A stretch of DNA of 64,000 bases from Archangiaceae bacterium (GCA_016714225.1 JADJNS010000003.1:558001-622000), one strand, 5' to 3'. Numbered from the stretch's first letter, positions 15,765-26,769 are shown. Notes: a model not told the origin generated them from the letters alone. Program-made: numbers and translations.

Positions 15765-15935
15765 TCAGCCCTTTCCTTTCTTGCTCGCGGCGGTGGCGGT
15801 CAGGTCGAACCCCGAGTTGTTGTGCGCGGTCGCGCGCTGGGCCTCGTGCTTCGCCGCGTTTTCCTGGCGCTGCGCGGCGTCCATCTGGCGAACCATCGCC
15901 CAGAACTCCGCGTTCAGCTGGTGAGCGTCTTTCAT
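15765..15935 (-). CDS. Small hypothetical protein (56 residues)
   Basis: This short gene starts with ATG at 15935 after a good GAAGGAA ribosome binding site and ends with TGA at 15765. The protein (start MKDAHQLNAEFWAMVRQMDA) is hydrophilic, rich in Ala, Gln and His, with Lys at the end (ASKKGKG). It stops two bases before the start of the 178-residue gene, and the ribosome site of that gene lies inside its last codons. That arrangement supports it as real. Function unknown. Confidence 0.65.
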   Translation of the reverse strand: MKDAHQLNAEFWAMVRQMDAAQRQENAAKHEAQRATAHNNSGFDLTATAASKKGKG

Positions 15936-16039
15936 CGAGGTTCCTTCGGTGAGAAATGACGGCTGTCGGCCTACTTCGTATGCGCAACCGCGCTCGAGGG
16001 CAAACCCGCGAGCGGCCCGCGATGCGCAAAAGACTCAGC

Positions 16040-18025
16040 TCACAGCAGCGCCTGGAACTGCTGCTCGTCGAGCACCTTGACTCCGAGCTCCTTCGCCTTG
16101 GCGAGCTTGCTGCCCGCGTCTTCGCCCGCCACCAGAAAGTCGGTCTTCTTCGACACGCTGCCCGACACCTTGCCGCCCCGGCGCTCGATCTCTTCTTTCG
16201 CCTGATCGCGCGACATCTTCGTCAGCGTGCCGGTGATGACGAGGGTCTTGCCGCTGAACGGGCCCGCCGCCGTCTTCTCGGGCGGAGCCGGGTCGACCCC
16301 CGCCTCGAGCAGCGCCTGCACCCCCTCGCGGTTCTTGGGCTCGGCGAAGTACGCGTGGAGCTCGCCCGCCACCTCGGGGCCCACGTCTTTCACCGCCTGC
16401 AGCTGCTCCTGGCTGGCGTCCATCAGCGGGGCCGGCGCCATGAAGTGCTCGGCCAGCGCCTTGGCGGTCGCCTCGCCCACCTGCGGTATGCCCAGCGCGT
16501 AGATGAAGCGGCGCAGGGTGGTCTGCTTCGAGCGCGCGATGGCCTCGACCAGGTTCTGCGCGCTCTTCTCGCCCATGCGCTCGAGCGTCATCAGCTTCTC
16601 GGCGGTCAGCGCGTAGAGGTCGGCGATGCGCTTCACCGCGCCGTGCAGAATGAGCTGCTCGACCAGCTTGTCGCCCAGGCCGTCGATGTCGAGCGCAGTG
16701 CGGGTCGCGGCGTGCCGAATGCCGCCCGCCAGCTGCGCCGGGCACGAATCACCCGTGCAGCGGGCGATCGCGCCGCCTTCTTCGCGTTGAACCTTCGCCC
16801 CGCACACCGGGCACGCCGAAGGCATGACGAACTTCTTCTCGTCGCCGGTGCGGCGCGAGTCGATCACCTTGACGATCTCGGGAATCACGTCGCCCGCGCG
16901 CCGCAAGAACACCCAGTCGCCCTCGCGTACGTCTTTGCGCGCCACCTCGTCTTCGTTGTGCAGGGTGGCGCGGCTCACCGTGACCCCGCCCACGAACACC
17001 GGCTTCAGATAGGCCACCGGAGTCAGCGCGCCGGTGCGCCCCACCTGCACGTCGATCTTCTCGACCTGCGTCTCGACCTCTTCGGGTGGAAACTTGTACG
17101 CCACCGCCCAGCGCGGGCTCTTCGACACCTGCCCCATGCGCTTGCGCGCGTCTTCGCTGTCGGTCTTCACCACCAGCCCGTCGATCTCGTACGGCAGCCC
17201 GTGGCGGTCGGCGAGCAGCTTGCCGTAGGCCTCGCGAATGCCCTCGACCCCCCTGGCCAGGTAGCGGCGCGGGTTCACCGGCAGCCCGGCGGCCTCCAAC
17301 CACTTCAATTTCTCGACGTGGGTGGCGAACTCGAGGCCCTCCATCACCCCCACCTCGTAGACGTACACCGACAGCGGCCGCTGCGCGGTCAGCTTGGGGT
17401 CGAGCTGGCGCAGCGAGCCGGCGGCGCAGTTGCGCGGGTTCACGAACGTCGGCTCGCCCGCCTTCTCGCGCGCCTCGTTCATCTTCACGAAGTCGGCCTT
17501 GCGAATGAACACCTCGCCGCGCACCTCGAGCAGCCTGGGAGCCTTTGGGCCCTTCAGCTCGAGCGGCAGGTTGCGCAGGGTGCGCAGGTTCGCGGTCACG
17601 TCTTCGCCGATGGTGCCGTCGCCGCGGGTGCTGCCCTGCACGAAGCGGCCCTCTTCGTAGACCAGCTCGATGGCCAGCCCGTCCATCTTCGGCTCGCAGA
17701 CGTAGTCGATGGCCGCAGTGCCCAGCTTCTCGGCGATGCGCTGGTCGAACTCGGTCAGCTCGGCGTCGTCGAACACGTTGGCCAGCGAGAGCATCTGCTG
17801 CCGGTGGGTGACCTTGGTGAACTTCTCGAGCGGCGCGCCGCCCACCCGCTGGGTGGGAGAGTCGGGCGTCACCAGCGCGGGGTTCTCGCGCTCGAGCGCC
17901 GACAGCTCGTTCATCAGCTTGTCGTACGAGGCGTCGCTGATCTCGGGCGCGTCGAGGGTGTAGTAGCGGTGGTTGTGGCGCGCGATTTCGTCGCGCAGGC
18001 TCTTGATGCGAGCGGCGGCATCCAT
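16040..18025 (-). CDS. ligA: NAD-dependent DNA ligase
   Basis: The 661-residue enzyme seals nicks in replication and repair using NAD. Domains appear in the usual order: Ia (about 1-65, with HNHRYYTLDAPEISDASYD), nucleotidyl transferase with the active lysine K113 in CEPKMDG, OB fold, a zinc finger with C405, C408, C423 and C428, four helix-hairpin-helix motifs (DIDGLGDKLVEQL, LEGMG-type repeats), and a C-terminal BRCT domain from about 590. Length is normal. ATG 18025 gives the standard N-terminus. It is divergent from rho. Confidence 0.97.
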   Translation of the reverse strand: MDAAARIKSLRDEIARHNHRYYTLDAPEISDASYDKLMNELSALERENPALVTPDSPTQRVGGAPLEKFTKVTHRQQMLSLANVFDDAELTEFDQRIAEKLGTAAIDYVCEPKMDGLAIELVYEEGRFVQGSTRGDGTIGEDVTANLRTLRNLPLELKGPKAPRLLEVRGEVFIRKADFVKMNEAREKAGEPTFVNPRNCAAGSLRQLDPKLTAQRPLSVYVYEVGVMEGLEFATHVEKLKWLEAAGLPVNPRRYLARGVEGIREAYGKLLADRHGLPYEIDGLVVKTDSEDARKRMGQVSKSPRWAVAYKFPPEEVETQVEKIDVQVGRTGALTPVAYLKPVFVGGVTVSRATLHNEDEVARKDVREGDWVFLRRAGDVIPEIVKVIDSRRTGDEKKFVMPSACPVCGAKVQREEGGAIARCTGDSCPAQLAGGIRHAATRTALDIDGLGDKLVEQLILHGAVKRIADLYALTAEKLMTLERMGEKSAQNLVEAIARSKQTTLRRFIYALGIPQVGEATAKALAEHFMAPAPLMDASQEQLQAVKDVGPEVAGELHAYFAEPKNREGVQALLEAGVDPAPPEKTAAGPFSGKTLVITGTLTKMSRDQAKEEIERRGGKVSGSVSKKTDFLVAGEDAGSKLAKAKELGVKVLDEQQFQALL

Positions 18026-18051
18026 GCCGGTCGCTCATGCCACAGTTCAAG

Positions 18052-18080
18052 TTGACGGCGCAGTGCCGACTCAATAGGGT
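18052..18080 (+). promoter_or_regulatory. Probable sigma-70 promoter of rho
   Basis: TTGACG, a 17-base spacer, then TAGGGT. The -35 is good and the -10 weak. A start near 18087 would leave a leader of about 40 bases before the rho ATG at 18129. Confidence 0.45.
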
Positions 18081-18128
18081 GCCCTGCAGCTCGAGGGGCG
18101 CTACTTCAAGCGCCGCGAGCTCTCCCCG

Positions 18129-19675
<1,547 letters not shown>

Positions 19676-19679
<4 letters not shown>

Positions 19680-19972
19680 TGCGCCGGCTGCTCGTGACGC
19701 TCGCCGCAGTGGCGGCGGCCTGCGGCCCGGTCGACTTCTCGACGTACGTGCCGCCCGACAACGGCAAGCTCTGCTACGACGACGCCGACTGCGCCCCCAA
19801 CGGGTGCTGCGGCATGGGCACCGCCATCGTCCACAAAGACGACGCCCCCGACTGCAGCGCCGCGAGCTGCACCGGCAGCTGCCCGGTGAACGGCATCAAG
19901 TGCGGCTGCGCGGTGCCGCTGTGCCGCAACAGCCGCTGCGTGGCAGCGATCTCTCCGACGCCCGATTGCTGA
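19676..19972 (+). CDS. Small Cys-rich lipoprotein
   Basis: The 98-residue protein starts with a lipoprotein signal (MMRRLLVTLAAVAAAC, lipobox A-A-A-C at 16) and contains eleven more cysteines in short C-x(n)-C spacings (CCGMG, CGCAVPLC), typical of the disulfide-rich lipoproteins of this genome. Its ATG overlaps the rho stop, so it may be translated from the rho mRNA. Function unknown. Confidence 0.7.
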
Positions 19973-20000
19973 ACCCCACCCGAAGCGCCCTCGAGCGCAA

Positions 20001-20075
20001 ACGCGCCCGCGCCCGGGATGCGGCCCTCGGGCCCGGTGGGTCGAAGCCCGAAGCCCGAAGCCCCAACCCCCAAGC
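20001..20075 (+). repeat. Degenerate copy of the GC-hexamer repeat
   Basis: It contains CGCGCCCGCGCCCGGG followed by TCGAAGCCCGAAGCCCGAAG, the same parts as the arms at 795-870 and 1325-1397 but without a full partner. It lies in the 213-base gap before the lipoprotein gene at 20186; nothing else is visible in that gap. Confidence 0.55.
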
Positions 20076-20185
20076 CCGGCTTCCCCCGTTCCCGCTCAAC
20101 CGAGCGACCGACCCAGGCACCACGGGTCCGACAAGCCCGATTGCGACCCCGCGGCGCATTGGCTAAGAGCGTCGGCCCAATACCC

Positions 20186-21520
20186 GTGCGCCACCTGCTC
20201 GCCATCGCTGCCGCGACCGCCCTGTGCGCGTGCCCCAACAACAAGAAGCCCGACCCCGACCCCGACGCCGGCCCGACCGAGTTCGTCGGCCGTGCCTGCA
20301 ACGTCGACGCCGAGTGCGGCTCGCTGCGGTGCGACAAGGTCCGCCGCCAGTGCATCTGCCTCTCCGACGAGTCGTGCAAGTCGAGCGACCCGGCCGCCCC
20401 GGTGCGCTACTGCAACAACTACACGGGCCTGTGCGTCGCCGAAATCTCGGGCTGCACCTCCGACTCGAGCTGCGACAACACCCAGTACTGCGACCCCTCG
20501 ATTCGCGCCTGCCGCCCCCTGAAGAGCTTCTGCGAGACCTGCGGCGCAGACAACGAGTGCGGCGGCGCCGGCGACGACTGCGTGCTCGACCTCAACCTGC
20601 AGCAGAAGTTCTGCGGCAAAGACTGCCTGCAGGCAGACGGAGGCCCCTCCAACGCCGCCTGCCCGCGCGGGGCCACCTGCCAACCCCAAGACGGCGGCTA
20701 CCAGTGCTGGCCCTCCGAGAGCTCGCTCCCCGGCCAGGTCGCCAGCTGCAAGAACTTCAAGGGCTGCACGCCCGACTCGCTGCGCACCTGCAACAACGAT
20801 CAAGAGTGCGCCGACGGCAGCCAGCGCTGCGACCCTGCGCAGGGCAAGTGCGTGGCCATCGAGCAGGTCTGCCCCTTCGGCACCACCTGTGACCCGCGCG
20901 CCAAGATCTGCATCGCCGACTGTGCGGTCGACGAAGACTGCGGCGACCCCAGCTTGCGCTGCAACAACCGCGTCTGCGAGCCCATCGGCGAGTGCACCGA
21001 AGACCTCGAGTGCCCCGCCAATAAGATCTGCAGCGTGCCGCCCGCCGCGCTCTCGGGCACCTGCGCGCCGTTCTGCGCCACCGACCTCGACTGCCCCATC
21101 GGCCAGACCTGCCAGATGGGGCAGGGCCGCTACAAGTGCCAGCCCGGCTGCACCACCAACCAGAACTGCCCGCTCGACCAGCGCTGCAACTCCACCACCA
21201 AGGCGTGCGAAGGCCCGCAGGTCGGCACCGCCCGGGTCTGCCAGAGCACCTCGGCCTGCAGCACCTGCGAGCTGTGCAACCCGGCCCGCTACGAGTGCGA
21301 GTCGGCGAAGACCGCCTTCCCGCACTGCCAGACCTGCTCGTCGCCCTTCGAGTGCGGCGGCGGGGCTTGCGTGGCGCTGAGCGACGGCCAGTTCTGCCTG
21401 CGCTACTGCGTCACCGGCTCCGAGTGCCCCCAGGGCTTCGTGTGCCTGGGCCTGTCGGGCGGCAGCACCCAGTCGGTGTGCGTGCCGTCGAGCCGCTCCT
21501 GTGGAGGCAAGTGTCCGTGA
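20186..21520 (+). CDS. Large disulfide-rich lipoprotein
   Basis: The 444-residue protein starts with GTG at 20186 and a lipoprotein signal (lipobox A-L-C-A-C). After an Asp/Pro-rich linker it consists almost entirely of Cys modules, about fifteen, with patterns such as C-x(5)-D-C-x(5)-C-x(4)-C. The longer frame upstream is encoded by the GC repeat and was rejected. It overlaps the next gene by GTGA and forms a small operon of exported Cys-rich proteins. The role is unknown; similar proteins in myxobacteria are thought to be cell-surface. Confidence 0.85.
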   Translation: MRHLLAIAAATALCACPNNKKPDPDPDAGPTEFVGRACNVDAECGSLRCDKVRRQCICLSDESCKSSDPAAPVRYCNNYTGLCVAEISGCTSDSSCDNTQYCDPSIRACRPLKSFCETCGADNECGGAGDDCVLDLNLQQKFCGKDCLQADGGPSNAACPRGATCQPQDGGYQCWPSESSLPGQVASCKNFKGCTPDSLRTCNNDQECADGSQRCDPAQGKCVAIEQVCPFGTTCDPRAKICIADCAVDEDCGDPSLRCNNRVCEPIGECTEDLECPANKICSVPPAALSGTCAPFCATDLDCPIGQTCQMGQGRYKCQPGCTTNQNCPLDQRCNSTTKACEGPQVGTARVCQSTSACSTCELCNPARYECESAKTAFPHCQTCSSPFECGGGACVALSDGQFCLRYCVTGSECPQGFVCLGLSGGSTQSVCVPSSRSCGGKCP

Positions 21521-22272
21521 GAATCCTGCTCGCATCGTTGCTGTGCCTCGCTGCGTGCTCGAGCAGCAACACCCCGCGGGAAATCTGCGCCAACGGAACC
21601 GACGACGACGGCAACGGTAAGACCGACTGCGACGACCCCGACTGTGCCGGCCAGCCGGCGTGCATCGTCGACGCCGGCTACTGGGGCAGCTGCACCAAGT
21701 GCGGCCAGCCGTGCACCAAACAGAACGAGTGCTTCGGCTCGAACGTGCTCGACGAGCGCCCGGTCACCCAGTGCCAGAGCCCGCGCAAGTGCCAGTCGCT
21801 CAACGAGGCGGTGGCGGTGCGCGTGCAGTACGACACCGCGTCGTGGACGGCGGTCAGCCCCGGCATTCTCGGGGTCATCACCACCCGCTGGGTGAGCAAG
21901 ACGGCCGTCGACGGCTCGGCGGTGACCTGCGCCACGGTGAGCGCTGCCGCCAACCCCGACGCCGGCGCCCTGCACCTCGAGAACAGCGGCAGGTTTCAGC
22001 TCTTCGGCATCGACGTCACCCCCGTGCAGCCGGGGCCGGTGCCCAACCCGGTCACCATTCTGCCGTACACCGGCTCGGGCTCCGACTACCTCATCTTCAT
22101 CGAGACCTGGTCGGGCGGGCGTGACATCACCACCCACCTGCCCAGCGGCAGCCGCCGCAGCTTCGGCTGCATCGAGACCGGCGCCCCGGTCGCGGCGCTC
22201 ACCGCCGCCGACGACTGCGTGCGCGACGGTGGCACCTGCCGCACCGTGCACCTCACGCTCCCCGCGCCCTGA
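21517..22272 (+). CDS. Lipoprotein with Asp/Asn/Gly Ca-binding-like motif
   Basis: The 251-residue protein begins MRILLASLLCLAAC (lipobox L-A-A-C at 14). Just after comes CANGTDDDGNGKTDCDDPDC, a motif of the myxobacterial N-G-x-D-D-D-x-D-G-x-x-D-C-x-D type that probably binds calcium. The rest is a beta-rich domain with a further C-x-x-C pair and IETWSGGRDITTHLPSGSRR. GTG 21517 overlaps the previous stop and follows GGAGG. It is the last gene of the operon before the aldehyde dehydrogenase. Confidence 0.82.
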   Translation: MRILLASLLCLAACSSSNTPREICANGTDDDGNGKTDCDDPDCAGQPACIVDAGYWGSCTKCGQPCTKQNECFGSNVLDERPVTQCQSPRKCQSLNEAVAVRVQYDTASWTAVSPGILGVITTRWVSKTAVDGSAVTCATVSAAANPDAGALHLENSGRFQLFGIDVTPVQPGPVPNPVTILPYTGSGSDYLIFIETWSGGRDITTHLPSGSRRSFGCIETGAPVAALTAADDCVRDGGTCRTVHLTLPAP

Positions 22273-22318
22273 TTTCTTCACGCGCGACGGCGCGGGCCAG
22301 CGTTAGACACGCTCCACC

Positions 22319-23713
22319 ATGGCGAAACCGCTGCTCCTCGCAGGCAAGTGGACCCCCGGTGAGCGCGACGCCAGCATCAAGGCCCCGTGGGACGGCCGCG
22401 AGGTCGCTCAGGTCGCCCAGGCCTCGCGCGCGCAGGCCGAGCAGGCGCTGGCGTTCGCCCACTCGGCGCGCCTGAGGCTGCAGGCGCAGACCACCGCCAA
22501 GCGGCGCGAGGTGCTAGAGCGCATCGTGGCGGGTCTGCGCGCCCGCGCCGAAGAGCTGGCGCTCGCCATCTGCCACGAGGCGGGCAAGCCGATCACCGCG
22601 GCGCGCTTCGAGGTCACCCGCGCCATCGAGACCTTCACCCTCGCCGCGGCCGAGCTCTCGACCTTCGGCGGCCGCACCCTGCCGGTCGACACCGTCGCCG
22701 CCACCGCCGGGCTCGAGTGTGAGACCCGCCGCTTCCCGGCTGGCGTGGTGGTCGGCATCGTGCCGTTCAACTTTCCGTTGAACCTCGGCGCGCACAAGGT
22801 CGCGCCGGCGCTCGCGGTCGGCTCGCCGATCATCGTCAAGCCTCCGCCGCAGAGCCCCACGCCGCTGCTGATCGTCGGAGAGCTGGCGCTCGCCGCCGGC
22901 GCCGACCCCGCCGCGCTGCAGGTGCTGCCTTGCGACAACCCCGTCGCCGAGGCGCTGGCGACCGACGCGCGCACCCGGGTGCTCTCGTTCACCGGCAGCG
23001 CGAAGGTGGGCTGGCAGCTGAAGGGCCGCGCCGCCGGCAAGACGGTGCTCGAGCTGGGCGGCAACGCCGCGGCCATCGTCTGTGCCGACGCCGACCCGGG
23101 CCATGCGGCGAAGCGGCTCGCCGCCTCGGCCTTCAGCTACGCCGGCCAGGTGTGCATCAAGGTGCAGCGGGTGATCGTCGAGGCGCCGGTGTTCGACGCG
23201 TTCATGAAGGCGCTCGCCGCCGAGACCGGGGCGCTCAAGGTCGGCGACCCTTCGAGAGACGACACCGTGGTGGGGCCGGTGATCGACGACGCGTCGGCCC
23301 AGCGCATCGAGAGCTGGGTGGCCGAGGCGGGCGGCAGCGTCTCGCGCCAGGGACGGCTGGTCGAGCCCCTGGTGCTCGCCGAGCCGCCGCGCAGCTCCCG
23401 GGCCTGGAGAGAAGAGATCTTCGGCCCCGTGGTGGGCGTGGCGAAGGCGGCCGACTTCGACGAGGCGCTGATCCTCGCCAACGACTCGCAGTACGGGCTG
23501 CAGGCCAGCGTCTTCACCAACGACCTCAAGAAGGTGCGCCGCGCCTTCGCGGTGCTCGAGGTGGGCGGGGTCATCATCAACGACGCGCCCTCGGTGCGCA
23601 GCGACAACCAGCCCTACGGCGGTGTGAAGGGCTCGGGGCTGGGCCGAGAGGGCGTGCGCTACGCGATGGAGGACTTCACCGAAGAGCGCGCGCTGCTCAC
23701 GCGCACCAGTTGA
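22319..23713 (+). CDS. NAD(P)-dependent aldehyde dehydrogenase
   Basis: The 464-residue enzyme oxidises an aldehyde to the acid. Key features are the cofactor-binding FNFPLNL segment, the G-S-x-x-V-G motif (FTGSAKVGW), the general base Glu in LELGGN, and the catalytic Cys in AGQVCIKVQR. The C-terminal EIFGPVV and GVKGSGLGREG motifs are normal. The length is at the short end of the family. The sequence class resembles phosphonoacetaldehyde / sulfoacetaldehyde-type dehydrogenases, but the substrate cannot be told from sequence alone. It is convergent with map. Confidence 0.92.
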   Translation: MAKPLLLAGKWTPGERDASIKAPWDGREVAQVAQASRAQAEQALAFAHSARLRLQAQTTAKRREVLERIVAGLRARAEELALAICHEAGKPITAARFEVTRAIETFTLAAAELSTFGGRTLPVDTVAATAGLECETRRFPAGVVVGIVPFNFPLNLGAHKVAPALAVGSPIIVKPPPQSPTPLLIVGELALAAGADPAALQVLPCDNPVAEALATDARTRVLSFTGSAKVGWQLKGRAAGKTVLELGGNAAAIVCADADPGHAAKRLAASAFSYAGQVCIKVQRVIVEAPVFDAFMKALAAETGALKVGDPSRDDTVVGPVIDDASAQRIESWVAEAGGSVSRQGRLVEPLVLAEPPRSSRAWREEIFGPVVGVAKAADFDEALILANDSQYGLQASVFTNDLKKVRRAFAVLEVGGVIINDAPSVRSDNQPYGGVKGSGLGREGVRYAMEDFTEERALLTRTS

Positions 23714-23729
23714 GTCGACCTCGGCTCGA

Positions 23730-24755
23730 CTACTGCGTCAGAATCTCGGCGCCGCTCTCGGTGACGAGAATGGTGTGCTCGAACTGCGCCGACCGCTTCA
23801 GGTCGGCGGTGACCACCGTCCAGTAGTCGTCCCACAGCCGGTTTTGCCACACGCCGGCGTTGATCATCGGCTCGATGGTGAAGGTCATGCCGGGCTCCAT
23901 GCGGGCGTTGGCCTTCGGGTCGAAGTAGTGGGGAATCTGCAGATCATTGTGGAACACGTCGCCGATGCCGTGGCCGCAGTAGCTGCGCACCACCGCGTAG
24001 CCGTGGGCGTCGGCGTGGGCCTCGATGGCGCGGCCGATGTCGCTCACCGGGCGCCCCGGCTTCACCGCCTCGATGCCCTTCATCATGCACTCGCGCGTCA
24101 CCTGCACCAGCCGCTTCGACTCTTCGTCGACCTGGCCCACGAAGAAGGTGGCGTTGGTGTCGCCGTGCATGCCGTCGAGGTACACCGTGACGTCGACGTT
24201 GCAGACGTCTCCCTCTTGCAGCGCCCGGCTGTCGGGGATTCCGTGGCAGATCACCTCGTTCACCGAGGTGCAGATCGACTTGGGGAAGGGCGGCCGGTCT
24301 TCGGTCTTGCCGTAGTTGAGCGGAGACGGGTACCCGCCCAGCTTGATCGCCGTCTCGTGCGCCAGCGCGTCGAGCGCATCGGTGGTGACGCCGGCCTTGA
24401 CCGCCTCGCCCACCGTGCGCAGCACCTGCGCCGCGGCCTTGCAGGCCCGGCGCATGCGGGTCAGCTCTTCGGCGGTGCGAATCAGCCGGCCGTTGCCGCG
24501 GCGCGCCTCGCCGGTCTCCGCGTACTCGGGGCGGGGAATCTCGGGGGGCACCGGGCGTCGCGGGCTGATGATGCCTGGCCGAACCTTGGTCGCCTCGAGC
24601 CGCTTCTGCTCGTCGCGCAAGAAAAGGTAGTCGGCTTCTTTGTGGCAGCGCTTGTACTTCTCGCCGCTGCCGCACCAGCACGCGTCATTGGGGCGGGGCA
24701 GCGAAGGCGGAGGCCTGCGCGGGGGGGGAGTCGATGTCTGGTTTTCGGGCCTCAT
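23730..24755 (-). CDS. map: Methionine aminopeptidase type I with SEC-C zinc motif
   Basis: The 341-residue enzyme removes N-terminal Met from new proteins. An N-terminal Pro-rich stretch precedes a SEC-C motif (CWCGSGEKYKRCHKE, about 26-40), found in MAP-Ic forms that dock on ribosomes or SecA. The catalytic pita-bread domain has metal ligands in NVDVTVYLDGMHGDTN, GHGIGDVFH and FTIEPMI. ATG 24755 overlaps the previous gene's stop by ATGA, so the two are coupled. Confidence 0.95.
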   Translation of the reverse strand: MRPENQTSTPPPRRPPPSLPRPNDACWCGSGEKYKRCHKEADYLFLRDEQKRLEATKVRPGIISPRRPVPPEIPRPEYAETGEARRGNGRLIRTAEELTRMRRACKAAAQVLRTVGEAVKAGVTTDALDALAHETAIKLGGYPSPLNYGKTEDRPPFPKSICTSVNEVICHGIPDSRALQEGDVCNVDVTVYLDGMHGDTNATFFVGQVDEESKRLVQVTRECMMKGIEAVKPGRPVSDIGRAIEAHADAHGYAVVRSYCGHGIGDVFHNDLQIPHYFDPKANARMEPGMTFTIEPMINAGVWQNRLWDDYWTVVTADLKRSAQFEHTILVTESGAEILTQ

Positions 24756-25192
24756 ACGCTCTCTACTTTCAGCACGGCTCGCTCGGTGAGGTCCAGCACC
24801 CGCACCATCGCCTTGCGGTTGACCCGGCCTTGCGTCGCCTCGCCCAGGCCGAGCAGCTGCTCTTCGATCAGCCGGCTCATGAACAGCAGCATCGGCCGGT
24901 CGGCGGCGCTCAGCCCCGCCTGCGACCAGCGCTGGTTGCGCATGTAGTCGTCGTAGGCGTCGTGCTCTCGCTCGAGGTCCCACCGCGCCAGCCGAAACGC
25001 CTCGCGCAGCAGCTCGCGGCCAGGGGGGGGCGGGTGCTCGGCCAACAGCTGAGCGTCGGGCCCGCTCACCGACTCGATCTGCGGGGGCCACGCCTTCAGC
25101 TCGTTGGCGAACAGCTTCGAGCACTCGGTGAGCAGGTGCTCGCTCAGCGGCACCGGTTTGGCATCGAGCACGGCTTCCCACTTCGACGGCAT
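24752..25192 (-). CDS. Hypothetical helical protein, co-translated with map
   Basis: The 146-residue protein is helical and acidic in places, with no signal peptide or known domain. Motifs that may help a search are LLTECSKLFANELKAWPP and YDDYMRNQRWSQAGLS. It ends with ATGA overlap on map, suggesting the two are made in one operation. Function unknown. Confidence 0.7.
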   Translation of the reverse strand: MPSKWEAVLDAKPVPLSEHLLTECSKLFANELKAWPPQIESVSGPDAQLLAEHPPPPGRELLREAFRLARWDLEREHDAYDDYMRNQRWSQAGLSAADRPMLLFMSRLIEEQLLGLGEATQGRVNRKAMVRVLDLTERAVLKVESV

Positions 25193-25257
25193 CGGCTCCG
25201 ACTGTAACTGCTACCGACGCCTCGTGCCGCGCCCGCTGCGCCTCGCCCTCGCCGGCC

Positions 25258-26058
25258 CTACTTGATGGGCACCAGCCTCGAGCGCGCCTCGGACTCGGAC
25301 GTCAACGGGTCGCCGTAGCCGATCGCCAGCTCGCGGCGAATCACCTGGTAGACCGTACGGCGGGTGACGAACTCGCGGTGCGAGACTCCGGTCACCTCGA
25401 TGTTGTGCAGGTTGTCGGCGCCGTCGCCCTCGAGAATGCACGAGGGAAACGGGTTCACGCGGTCGCTCTTCGAGAAGATCGACGAGAAGCGCACGCTGCG
25501 CGGAAACGCGCCCATCTTCAGCCGGCGAATGAACGGAGACATCGGCGTCATCTGCCACACGCTGCGCGAGACGAGCCCGTGGGTGACGATGCCGAGGTAC
25601 GCGGTGGGCGAGCCGTTGTGCGGAGTGCCCAGGGTGATGAGGTTGGTGACCCGGCGATCTCCGCCCAGGCGCTTCACGTAGTACCGGCCGATCAGCCCCC
25701 CCATCGAGTGGCCGACGATCGACAGCGGCCCCATGTTGGGGAAGCGCGAGTACAGCCGCTCGACCTTCTCGCGCACCTTCTCGCCCAGCACCTCGATGCC
25801 CAGAGAGTTGAAGGCGTCGAACAGGCCGCCCAGGTTGATGCTCCACACGCAGTAGTGGTCGCGCCGCAGCCGGTGCTCGAGCACCTCGAAGGTGCGGCGC
25901 GTCGACATGAACCCGTAGAGCAGCAGCACCGGGCGCGGGCAGTTGGTGAAGTCGGTGCGCCGCACCACGTTGTTTCCGTGGCGATCGAAGTCGAGATACC
26001 CCCGCAGGTACGAGAGCGTCCGCTTCACCTTTCGGTACTGCATGACCAGCGGGTTCAT
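25258..26058 (-). CDS. Alpha/beta hydrolase, lipase-like
   Basis: The 266-residue protein has the lipase elbow GHSMGG (Ser nucleophile near residue 117) in a fold that begins RPVLLLYGFMSTRRTFEVLE, and contains an oxyanion-type LLYGF segment. A likely catalytic His is in GVSHREFV near the end. It resembles bacterial triacylglycerol lipase/esterase of the LipA type without a signal peptide, so it may be cytoplasmic. The ATG at 26058 is preferred to the longer frame, which is antisense of the next gene. Substrate unknown. Confidence 0.85.
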   Translation of the reverse strand: MNPLVMQYRKVKRTLSYLRGYLDFDRHGNNVVRRTDFTNCPRPVLLLYGFMSTRRTFEVLEHRLRRDHYCVWSINLGGLFDAFNSLGIEVLGEKVREKVERLYSRFPNMGPLSIVGHSMGGLIGRYYVKRLGGDRRVTNLITLGTPHNGSPTAYLGIVTHGLVSRSVWQMTPMSPFIRRLKMGAFPRSVRFSSIFSKSDRVNPFPSCILEGDGADNLHNIEVTGVSHREFVTRRTVYQVIRRELAIGYGDPLTSESEARSRLVPIK

Positions 26059-26156
26059 CTTCGGCGGCGCCCTCTCGTGAGGAGAATAACGGTGCGCTCC
26101 GGCGCGATCGACTTGCTGGGGTGGGCCGCTGTGGGGCTCGGTGATCCTTCTTCGCT

Positions 26157-26726
26157 TCAGCGCTGCGGAACGCCGAAGGGGTTCTTGTGACCCGCCAGCA
26201 GGTGGGTGGTGGCGAGCTTCGCGCGCTTCAGCCGCGTCTCGGCCTGCTTCGCCTCGGCCACGTAGCGCCGGTAGAGGTTCTGGTAGCCCGGCGCCAGGCC
26301 GTCGTAGACCGCGCGCGCCCGGGCGTTCAGCGCCGCCTCGAGCTCGGGCGGCATCTCGGTCTTGGGGTTGCTGGCGCGCGCCTGGCTCCACTGCCCGTTC
26401 TTCTTCGCCAGCGCGACCTGGTGCAGGCCCGCCTTCGCCATCAGCCCCGCCGCGGTGAGCCGCTCGACCTTCTCCTTGTTCACCAGCGACCAGCGGCTGT
26501 TCGCCTTTCGCGGAGTGAAGCGCTGCAGGTAGTGCTTGTCGTCGATGCTCCGCGCGGTGGTGTCGATCCACCCGAAGCAGAGCGCCTCATCGACCGCGTC
26601 GCTCCAGGTCATCGACCGCCCGTGCTTCGTCTTCACGTAGCGCACCCAGACCTCTTTCTCAGACCCATGGTGCCGCTCCAGCCAGCTCCGCCACTCCGCC
26701 GCGTTCTTTGGGGTAATCGTCGTCAT
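26157..26726 (-). CDS. YdeI/OmpD-associated family protein
   Basis: The 189-residue protein matches the YdeI family: the N-terminal part has AEWRSWLERHHGSEKEVWVRY, the middle has the typical DAVDEALCFGWIDT, and then RFTPRKANSRWSLVNKEKV; the C-terminal half contains MPPELEAAL. The family is widespread and linked in E. coli to peptide resistance, but its biochemical role is not settled. It is a single gene, with an AT-rich promoter-like region of the next gene upstream. Confidence 0.9.
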   Translation of the reverse strand: MTTITPKNAAEWRSWLERHHGSEKEVWVRYVKTKHGRSMTWSDAVDEALCFGWIDTTARSIDDKHYLQRFTPRKANSRWSLVNKEKVERLTAAGLMAKAGLHQVALAKKNGQWSQARASNPKTEMPPELEAALNARARAVYDGLAPGYQNLYRRYVAEAKQAETRLKRAKLATTHLLAGHKNPFGVPQR

Positions 26727-26769
26727 GCAGTAAAATCAATGGGTTGAGTAATTGCCGGTCAGATTCACT

